From: a virus
IMG/VR virus record: IMGVR_UViG_3300047491_000652
Coordinates: 1-20,285 of that record
Length of the DNA: 20,285 bases
Direction: 5' to 3' (one strand)
Shown here: piece after piece, positions 13,741-20,285 of the stretch
Layout: every line of letters begins with the position of its first letter
How positions within the stretch are numbered: the first letter of the stretch is position 1
The notes under the pieces: model-generated
The model's database searches: none
What the model saw: the letters and a program-made list of their open reading frames with translations, nothing else
What the model was told of the DNA's origin: nothing
Made by a program: the position numbers and the translations under genes

Positions 13741-13775
13741 GTGGGATTGCGGGCGAACACTGTTCGCCCCTACAC
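13741..13775 (+). repeat. Palindromic repeat 17, class A
   Basis: GTGGGATTGC, core 13751-13769, then CTACACAAAAA. It is the last copy in the window; none follows in the remaining 6.5 kb. Confidence 0.9.
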
Positions 13776-13809
13776 AAAAATACATTAAAAAAAGAGAGGA
13801 GTTTATATT

Positions 13810-15570
13810 ATGTCTTTTGGCGATATATTTAATCAGCCTAATCCTTTTAAAAAAAATACAGAGGAAAAAAAGGCTAATCTTTTTGCACCAAACAATAATA
13901 ATAACAATAATCCGTTTAAGGCGACAACTCCAGCAAATAACAATAATCCGTTTAAGGCGACAACTCCAGCAAATAACAATAATCCGTTTAAGGCGACAAC
14001 TCCAGCAAATAATAATAGTGGGGGCAGTAGCTTTTATGATGATTTTGTAAGTCGTAGCAAGGCAAATAGGGTGAATAATTTGCCTGATAATCCTACTGTT
14101 TTTACAAAAAAGGATAGTAGCGGAAAGCTTTCGGATGTTTCTTTTACACATAATGATGGCTATACACCTAATTATATGAATAAGGATGTTAAGACTGGTG
14201 CATTATCTACACCACAAGCAAAGCCAATGATTTCAAAGCCTACTGTGGCTTATACGGGGTTATCTACTTTGGATAAATACAATGCTATAAAATCAGTATT
14301 CGAGAATAAGGAGCTTTACAATAAATATTTTAATGAAGACCCTAATTTTCCAAATACTGATTTAGCGAAAAAAATTAAGAGTGATACCGATAAAATTAGA
14401 AGTGATTATGGTTTGTCTGATGAGGAATTTGGTAGCGGTGTTTCTTCCTCTGATGTATCTAAGGCATTAATTCAATTTCAAAGAGAATCAAACACCAATG
14501 ACTATTTAAATAAATCAGATAAATACAATCAACAGCTTTATAAAGAGGCTAGCAAACCAATAAGAATGCGAGATATTATTGGGTTTGATAAGGCTAGGGG
14601 AATGGCAAAGACTGAGCTTGACCCAGTTTTTAAACAAAGAATGAAGGATATTATGGCGAAGAGTGACGAGGATGCAGTCCGTCGAGGTGTATACGGACAA
14701 GTTCCTATTGAGTCACGAAACGAACAGCTACAATATAGTGGTGAGCTTGCTGCTGAACAGGCAATTAATGAAAGAGCAAATCAATTAGTTTCTGAGGATA
14801 TGGAAAAGGCAACACAGGAATATAATATCGAAAGTGCCAATGCAGGTAAAAAGCTTAATGCTTTTCAGCAATTTGTGCAAGGTGAAAAAGAAAAATGGGC
14901 TTTTCGTGATAAAGTATATAAGGAACAGCTTGACAATGCTAGGGCAGAGGCTGAGGCTAGGGCTAAGCAATATGCGGATAATTTAAAAAATCAAATTGAG
15001 GTATTTGGAAAAACAGGTGTTATGAATGAATGGCTTGCTAGTCAATTTGGATATGAGCCTGGAACATACTCACAGGAAATGACGAAAGCAATTATGGATG
15101 ATGAGCAAAAGCAGGCTGATATCATACAAAGACAGACAGAGGCAGAGCTAAAGGCAGCAACTGAACAGGCAAAGATAGATGCTGAATTTATTATGCAGGA
15201 TAAGGATTTGCAATATAAATATTATGCATTAAGTAAAAAAGGCACTGGCGGTGGCGGTGGCGGTGGAAGTGGTGGCAATGGCGGTGGAAGTGGTGCAAAA
15301 CAAATAATAAGTGATGTATTAAATTATTTGGATTTTGATGAAGGAACTGGAGTAAATAAGGTTTATCAGACTAGAGATAGATTATTTTATGATAAAAATA
15401 ATATTATGCAAGATTTGTCTCAAGCTATGACACCGGCACAAGCTCAAACTTATTATAATAATTTAGTTAAACAAAACGAAAGAGATATTGCAGTAGCTGA
15501 AGGTAAATATACTAATCCTAACTATCCAAAAGAAAATAAAGATGACGATCCATTTAATTTAGGGTTATAA
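13810..15570 (+). CDS. Virion-internal/ejection-type protein with N-terminal tandem repeats (586 aa)
   Basis: I do not recognise a named domain. Residues 1-70 are Asn-rich with NPFK motifs, including three identical 12-residue units (NNNPFKATTPAN, residues 32-67). The middle (about 150-330) is charged and helical. Residues about 330-475 are strongly helical and rich in Ala, Glu, Gln and Lys (KQYADNLKNQIEVFGKTG, AELKAATEQAKIDAEF), with likely coiled coil. A Gly/Ser linker (about 477-498) separates a C-terminal helix-rich part. This composition, lack of an enzyme signature, and position between the gp10-like gene and the giant 1407-aa gene suggest an internal virion protein ejected with DNA, as with P22 gp7/gp20, but this is inference. 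Start ATG 13810 follows GAGAGGA. Confidence 0.6.
   Translation: MSFGDIFNQPNPFKKNTEEKKANLFAPNNNNNNNPFKATTPANNNNPFKATTPANNNNPFKATTPANNNSGGSSFYDDFVSRSKANRVNNLPDNPTVFTKKDSSGKLSDVSFTHNDGYTPNYMNKDVKTGALSTPQAKPMISKPTVAYTGLSTLDKYNAIKSVFENKELYNKYFNEDPNFPNTDLAKKIKSDTDKIRSDYGLSDEEFGSGVSSSDVSKALIQFQRESNTNDYLNKSDKYNQQLYKEASKPIRMRDIIGFDKARGMAKTELDPVFKQRMKDIMAKSDEDAVRRGVYGQVPIESRNEQLQYSGELAAEQAINERANQLVSEDMEKATQEYNIESANAGKKLNAFQQFVQGEKEKWAFRDKVYKEQLDNARAEAEARAKQYADNLKNQIEVFGKTGVMNEWLASQFGYEPGTYSQEMTKAIMDDEQKQADIIQRQTEAELKAATEQAKIDAEFIMQDKDLQYKYYALSKKGTGGGGGGGSGGNGGGSGAKQIISDVLNYLDFDEGTGVNKVYQTRDRLFYDKNNIMQDLSQAMTPAQAQTYYNNLVKQNERDIAVAEGKYTNPNYPKENKDDDPFNLGL
13903..14010 (+). repeat. Three perfect 36-bp tandem units in the 586-aa protein gene
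   Basis: Units at 13903-13938, 13939-13974 and 13975-14010 are identical by eye, each encoding NNNPFKATTPAN. Identity at third codon positions points to recent expansion. Confidence 0.92.
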
Positions 15571-15582
15571 AGGGGTGTAAAA

Positions 15583-18500
15583 ATGGCTTATATATCTAAA
15601 ACAGGTCAACAACTTAAAAAAATACAAAGCAAGCAACAAGAGAAACCAAAATTTACAGGACCGTTTATATCAAATTTGCCAGACGATAATTCTGCAAAAA
15701 TATATAGTAAAATTGAGAATATTACTAATTCTGATATTGGTCCAGTAAAAATTGAACCTATAAAGCCATCTATAAAACCTAATACAAATTATGACCCTAA
15801 ATTTGAGAATGATAGAATTTATGGTGCTAGTGATGTTAAGAATAATAATATATTTGCATCTAAAAGCATTGATGATGTCAAAGGGCATTTAGGGAATATT
15901 ACAAAAAATGTAGGCTCTTTTATAGGGACTGGTCTTTTGTCTATGGCAGAAACTGCAGGGGCTGAAACTGCTACTAAACTTGCTACTGGTATGAATGATG
16001 AAGAATATCAGAGAATGAGGAAACGATATTTAACAGGTAGCGAAAATGGGGAGCTTACTGGCTCACAAAAGGTTTCTGATGTATTAGGTAAGGTTGCTGG
16101 AACTGTTTATAACTATAAAGGAGCTGGCAAGCTTATTTCAAAAATTCCTACTATCGGAGCAATTAAAAATCCAATTGTAAAAAATATAGTTAGTGGGCAG
16201 ATTGGGGACACTATTGTTCAAACTCCTAGAGTTATTATAGATGGGGCAAGAAATAACAAGGGAGCTGGCGAAATAGCTTTAGATGTTGCAAAACAGCAGG
16301 GAACTGATTTGTTATTTAATTTAGGTATTGAGGGAGCAGGACAAGCCTACAAGGGCATAAAAAAATTAAAGGACACTAAAAAGCTTGATAAAATTGCAGA
16401 TGATATGAATCGGACAAAGGAACAGGGCATTATTAATAATATAAAAAATAAGGATGTTTTAAATAGTGATGTTACAGCTGATGGTGTTAAATTTAAATCT
16501 GATATACCAACTCCAAAGCCTTTAAAGTCTACAAATGATTTTTATGTTTCGCCTATGGGGAATGTTACAAAGAATAGTCCTCTTGATATGCCTATGCTAC
16601 CTAGCCCTAAAAATGTTGTTAAAGGGATTTCTGAGACAAAGAAAATAAATTTTAATGACAATTTTAATAGTGATGATTTTAATAATTTAAAAACATTTTT
16701 AAATTTAGCATCTGAAACAAAGCTAAAACCGACACAGCTTGTAGATGAGCTATATAGAGGTTTAACAAAGGCATCACCAAATCAGATTGCCGAGCTTAAA
16801 AGCTTGAATAAAATTCAAAAGCTATATGGCCTTGATAATGTAATAAGCATTAAGCCTACAAATAGCGGTTATGAATTTAATGTAGTAAATAAGAATAAGA
16901 CCTTAAGCTTAGAAAACCTTGATATTTTAAATAGAGAGGATAAGGCGATACTAAAGACAATTCAAAATATCGCTGACGAAAATAAGCTTACATTTTCTGA
17001 AACTGTGCAAAAATTTCAAGATAGTAAAAATATTGATTTTCCTTTATCAAACAGAAAAGCAAGTGCAATTTCTAAAATAGATAATCTATCATCCCAAGAG
17101 CTTAAAAGGTTTGACGAAATAGAGCGAGTTAATATGACTGATGATGGGATTGATATTGTTTATAAGAATAAGGATATTCCTTATAACGATGATTATTTTG
17201 GAAAGAAATTTGAAATTGATGATCCAAAATACATAAATAAACCGCAAGAGGTTAAAGAGGCTGTAAGTCAAGTTTTTGAGGATTATCCAGGGCAGAGCTT
17301 AGGGTTTGCTAATATAGCTGATATTAATAAAAAGCTTGGACTTGATAATCATAATTATTTTAATGCACAGGCACAGCTTGATGCAATGAATGAGGTAGTA
17401 TTAGCAAAGGCAAAGCCTATATTAGAAAAGTTTATTGATAATTTTGTGGATAAGCAGGCGGTATTTGATGTATTTGATAAGCTAGACAAAAGCTCTTCTA
17501 CTATGGATAGGATAAGTATATTTAGGAAGTCGCCAAGCACTGCTAAATATATTTTAAATCATAATTTGGTAGATATGCAGGGTAATGAGCTTGGGAAAGG
17601 TTTAGATAGCATATTTGGGCAGGTGAAGGAAAGCGACAGGACTATATTTAATGAGTATCTTGCTATGGTACATAATATTGATAGGTGGAAGGTTAAAAAG
17701 CCATTATTTACAAATGTATCAGTTGAGGATAGTAAATATATTGTTAATGATATTTTAAAGAGTAAGCCTGAATTTAAAAAAATTGCAGATGAACTTTACC
17801 AATTTGATAATAACTTTACTCAAAAATGGCTTGTGGATAGCGGGCTTATATCTCAAGGGCAATATAACATTATGAAAGCTATGTATCCTCATTATGTGCC
17901 CGGTATTCGTGACTTTGGGGCTGATCCATTTCAGACTACTATTAAGAATTTTAATAGAAAGAGTTTGACACCTGGAAAGATAATACAATCTGCAGATGTT
18001 GGGAATGACCCTATATTTGATATTAAAACGCAGTATGAAAATAGAATATTTAAAACTGTTTCAGCTGCTAATCGAAATAGCATTTATAATAATATTTTAG
18101 ATAAGGTATCAAAGCAACCTGAAAAATTCAAGGAATATGCTAGGCTTTATGATAATGCAGATGAATATATTGCTGGGAATGTCAGAAGTATTGAGCTTAA
18201 TCGGAATGTGGATGATGTTTTAGATGAAATTGCTGAAAATGGTTTAGTTAAAAAAGGTGATGTTTTAACTTTGTCAGCTGTTAGAAATGGTAAGCCTGTT
18301 AAAATCGCTGTTAATGAAAGGGTATTTAAGGCTTTAGATAATAGCAAGAATAATACTGAAAAATTTATTGATAATGCTTCTAAAATAAGCACTCAACCTT
18401 TTAAAAATGTTGTAACTCAATATAATCCTTTGTTTGCTGTTCGAAATGTGGCAAGGGATATGCCTACAGCTATGATGAATACGCAAGGTACTGTTTTAGA

Positions 18501-19806
18501 TTTTACAAAAAAATTACCTAGCACAATTGCAAGTATGAAAAATAATGATGAGCTTTTTAGAAAGTTTATTGCTATGGGTGGCGGTGAATCAACTTTGATT
18601 TCTGCAACTGGTGGATTTAAGAAAAAGATACCTGTTTTAACACAAATAGCAAAGCTTAATAATTTTACTGAAATGGTGCCAAGATATAATGAATTTAGAA
18701 CTGTTTTTTTGAAAAGTGATGGAAGTTATGAAAGCTTATTAAAGGCTTTAAATGCATCTGCTGATATTACAGTCGACTTTTCAAAGGGTGGCAACATAAC
18801 AAAGCTAGTTGATAAGGCTATCTTGCCTTATACAAATGCAAGGTTGCAAGGATTTGTTAATTTTATCGACCATATCAAAACAAAAAAAGGACTTGCAAAG
18901 GTTGCAAGGCGAGGCGGTTTAATATTTACTATACCTACAGCATTTTTCTATTTTTTAAATAAAGATAATCCTTTTTATAATAATCTATCTGAAAGGCAAA
19001 AAACAACATATATTAATATTCCTAATTATGCCGGTCGGATGTTAGATGGAAAGCCTACAGAATTTATTAAGATACCAAAATCAAATCAATATGCTTTTTT
19101 ACTTGGGACCTTGATAGATAAGACAATGAGGGCAAAACAAGGCGATAGAAACGCATTTTCTAATATTTGGCTTGAAATGGAAAATGATTTTATGCCTGTA
19201 TCCTACAATGCTTTTAAAAATAATTTTTATAGGCCTTTAATGAATTTTATTGATATTAATTCTGGTGATACTAATATAACAGATTTTGCAGATAGAAAAA
19301 TAATTTCATCAAATTTAGCGAAGCTTCCAAAGGAGCTACAATTTGACGAAAGTACCTCTGAAATATCAAAATATTTAGGGAATGGTTTTAATGTTAGTCC
19401 TCAGGCTATGCAATATTTATTAAAAAGCTATGGTGGTGTTATTGGTGATGTTATACTTCCAGCTACTACTCCAGCAAATTATGCAAGTGGGACAGCTTTA
19501 TCTGGCATTACAAAAGGGTTTACTGCTGACGGTCTTTATAATACTGATATTGTTAATGATTATTATGATTTAAAGGAAAATATTGATATTACAAAGAATG
19601 GATTTCAAAAACTACAAAATGTTCAAGAGTATGCAAAATATAAATATATTCAAACAAAGTTTAATGAGGATAGCAAAATTTTAAAAAATTTTCAAACTGT
19701 TATGGATACATTGCCGAAAAATAGCGAGGGACTGCGAAGGGTAAGAAGTAATTACCTTAATAAGCTTAAGGAAATAAATAATAAATATGAAAAATTTAGA
19801 AAGTAG
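15583..19806 (+). CDS. Giant ejection-type protein with LPD38-like region (1407 aa)
   Basis: The N-terminal 40-250 residues hold Gly/Ala-rich, moderately hydrophobic segments (NVGSFIGTGLLSMAETAGAE, GKLISKIPTIGAIKNPIVKN) that could contact membranes. A long charged helical middle follows (about 300-940). Residues about 945-1150 fit the large polyvalent protein-associated domain 38 (LPD38) pattern as I recall it: YNPLFAVRNVARDMPTAMMN, ADITVDFSKGGN, LPYTNARLQGFVNFIDHIK, then a hydrophobic GGLIFTIPTAFFYFLN and SERQKTTYINIPN. LPD domains occur in giant phage and mobile-element polyproteins, and in podoviruses such proteins are taken to be injected with the genome. No transglycosylase or protease motif was seen. 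Start ATG 15583 follows AGGGGTG. It would work with the preceding 586-aa protein in the head or ejectosome. Confidence 0.65.
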   Translation: MAYISKTGQQLKKIQSKQQEKPKFTGPFISNLPDDNSAKIYSKIENITNSDIGPVKIEPIKPSIKPNTNYDPKFENDRIYGASDVKNNNIFASKSIDDVKGHLGNITKNVGSFIGTGLLSMAETAGAETATKLATGMNDEEYQRMRKRYLTGSENGELTGSQKVSDVLGKVAGTVYNYKGAGKLISKIPTIGAIKNPIVKNIVSGQIGDTIVQTPRVIIDGARNNKGAGEIALDVAKQQGTDLLFNLGIEGAGQAYKGIKKLKDTKKLDKIADDMNRTKEQGIINNIKNKDVLNSDVTADGVKFKSDIPTPKPLKSTNDFYVSPMGNVTKNSPLDMPMLPSPKNVVKGISETKKINFNDNFNSDDFNNLKTFLNLASETKLKPTQLVDELYRGLTKASPNQIAELKSLNKIQKLYGLDNVISIKPTNSGYEFNVVNKNKTLSLENLDILNREDKAILKTIQNIADENKLTFSETVQKFQDSKNIDFPLSNRKASAISKIDNLSSQELKRFDEIERVNMTDDGIDIVYKNKDIPYNDDYFGKKFEIDDPKYINKPQEVKEAVSQVFEDYPGQSLGFANIADINKKLGLDNHNYFNAQAQLDAMNEVVLAKAKPILEKFIDNFVDKQAVFDVFDKLDKSSSTMDRISIFRKSPSTAKYILNHNLVDMQGNELGKGLDSIFGQVKESDRTIFNEYLAMVHNIDRWKVKKPLFTNVSVEDSKYIVNDILKSKPEFKKIADELYQFDNNFTQKWLVDSGLISQGQYNIMKAMYPHYVPGIRDFGADPFQTTIKNFNRKSLTPGKIIQSADVGNDPIFDIKTQYENRIFKTVSAANRNSIYNNILDKVSKQPEKFKEYARLYDNADEYIAGNVRSIELNRNVDDVLDEIAENGLVKKGDVLTLSAVRNGKPVKIAVNERVFKALDNSKNNTEKFIDNASKISTQPFKNVVTQYNPLFAVRNVARDMPTAMMNTQGTVLDFTKKLPSTIASMKNNDELFRKFIAMGGGESTLISATGGFKKKIPVLTQIAKLNNFTEMVPRYNEFRTVFLKSDGSYESLLKALNASADITVDFSKGGNITKLVDKAILPYTNARLQGFVNFIDHIKTKKGLAKVARRGGLIFTIPTAFFYFLNKDNPFYNNLSERQKTTYINIPNYAGRMLDGKPTEFIKIPKSNQYAFLLGTLIDKTMRAKQGDRNAFSNIWLEMENDFMPVSYNAFKNNFYRPLMNFIDINSGDTNITDFADRKIISSNLAKLPKELQFDESTSEISKYLGNGFNVSPQAMQYLLKSYGGVIGDVILPATTPANYASGTALSGITKGFTADGLYNTDIVNDYYDLKENIDITKNGFQKLQNVQEYAKYKYIQTKFNEDSKILKNFQTVMDTLPKNSEGLRRVRSNYLNKLKEINNKYEKFRK

Positions 19807-19816
19807 GTGATTTTCT

Positions 19817-20285
19817 TTGTTACTTGAATTTTTAGTTACTAAGCAACAGATAACAAGAATTGATAGTAATTTCGTTGTTGAAAATAGCAGAAATTATTTA
19901 CAAGCAAAGTTTAGCTTTAGTGAGGATTGGGTGACTACTGCAAAGACTGCAAAGTTTAGGTTTTTAAATAATACTCCATATGATGTTTTAGTTGGTTCTG
20001 ATTTAGTTTGTGATGTCCCTTGGGAAGTTATCAATGAAGGGAAGTTTTATATTTCTGTTTTTGGTGTTTTTAACGGGTTGACTATACCTACAAACGAAAT
20101 ACCAATACCAGTTGCAAAGAGTGGCAATCCTGATGGGCAATTACCAGCACCACCAACAGAAGAGATTTACAATCAAATTTTAACACTTACTACAGAGGCT
20201 AAGGAGAATTCTGATACTGCTATTGAAACTGCAAATAATTCTTTAGCTAATGTGAATGCTCATATTGTTGATTTAGAGGCACATA
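19817..20285 (+). CDS. Baseplate/tail-fibre N-terminal protein, 3' end outside window
   Basis: The frame is open from TTG 19817 to the last base (156 whole codons). AGGTGATT (19805-19812) gives the ribosome binding site. The visible sequence has the pattern I associate with N-terminal domains of Firmicutes phage baseplate or receptor-binding-structure proteins: LVTKQQITRID, YLQAKFSFSEDW, a short beta segment TAKFRFLNNTPYDVL, VPWEVINEGKFYISVFG, IPTNEIPIPVAKSG, then LPAPPTEEIYNQIL and a coiled-coil-like helix (TTEAKENSDTAIETANNSL). Such proteins anchor fibres or adhesins to the tail. It follows the ejection-type gene after 10 bases and is likely in the same transcript. The C-terminal, host-binding part is not visible. 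Confidence 0.65.
   Translation, partial: MLLEFLVTKQQITRIDSNFVVENSRNYLQAKFSFSEDWVTTAKTAKFRFLNNTPYDVLVGSDLVCDVPWEVINEGKFYISVFGVFNGLTIPTNEIPIPVAKSGNPDGQLPAPPTEEIYNQILTLTTEAKENSDTAIETANNSLANVNAHIVDLEAH

Noticed and set aside
1851-13769. The palindromic repeats as intrinsic terminators
   Set aside because: The stems are followed by CCTACAAGG, not by a T-run, and genes downstream in the same operon would be cut off many times.
1830-13775. CRISPR array
   Set aside because: The repeats are irregularly spaced, separated by whole genes or short unrelated flanks, and there are no uniform spacers or cas genes.
13699-14151. Reverse-strand ORF across repeats 16-17 and the 36-bp units
   Set aside because: It is the antisense shadow of the tandem repeats and palindromes; no ribosome binding site and no family resemblance.
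15247-15297. G-rich tract as a G-quadruplex or regulatory site
   Set aside because: It is fully explained as Gly/Ser linker codons (GGC/GGT) within the gene; a structural role at DNA level is not supported.
16346-16355. CCTACAAGGG in the 1407-aa gene as another repeat copy
   Set aside because: Only the ten-base tail motif matches; there is no palindrome or flank, so it is chance.
1-20285. tRNA, rRNA, riboswitch or attachment site
   Set aside because: No cloverleaf, rRNA or known riboswitch core was recognised, and att sites cannot be judged without the element ends.

Overview
The window is AT-rich (roughly 30% G+C by eye), every gene is on the + strand, and the genes are packed tightly. It is the right part of an early/replication module followed by the packaging, head and short-tail module of a podovirus-type phage or prophage. 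Low G+C, GGGGTG-type ribosome binding sites, frequent TTG starts and families common in Firmicutes phages (PcfJ-like, DUF3102, DUF4373/Lin1244-type, Terminase_2, an LNLQLFA-like scaffold N-terminus) point to a low-GC Firmicute host, probably a clostridium. That host call is an inference. No integrase, lysis gene, rRNA, tRNA or CRISPR array was seen.

Layout. 1-3443: a PcfJ-like protein (5' end outside the window), a DUF3102 coiled-coil protein, three small proteins (two Cys-rich) and a replication-initiator-like protein, closed by an intrinsic terminator. 3444-3620: non-coding, with overlapping inverted repeats and a plausible promoter. 3621-10426: small and large terminase, a small zinc-finger-like protein, portal, scaffold and major capsid protein. 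A terminator-like hairpin follows at 10507. 10559-20285: a small unknown protein, a head-tail adaptor-like protein, a 697-aa tail/nozzle (P22 gp10-like) protein, a 586-aa repeat-bearing virion protein, a 1407-aa ejection-type protein with an LPD38-like region, and the start of a baseplate or fibre-type protein cut by the window end. TerS-TerL-portal-scaffold-coat-adaptor-gp10-ejection resembles P22-type podoviruses. No tape measure or sheath gene is visible.

The most unusual content is a family of short palindromic repeats: 16 copies with a core and one core-less remnant in the first 13.8 kb, all in the same orientation. They have three stem classes (GGGCGAACA/TGTTCGCCC; GGGAGAACA/TGTTCTCCC; GGAACGAYG/CRTCGTTCC) with compensatory changes, a TAATGCAGAATT-like left flank and a CCTACAAGGGGAA right flank. 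They sit directly on gene ends, where the TAA of the left flank is the stop codon, often occur in pairs, and twice lie in frame inside genes (TerS and a zinc-finger-like gene) in different frames. None is present in 13776-20285. Two further repeat sets lie inside genes: a 21-bp element repeated three times at exactly 60-bp steps in the scaffold gene, and three perfect 36-bp tandem units in the 586-aa virion protein. No gene-free stretch exceeds 300 bases.
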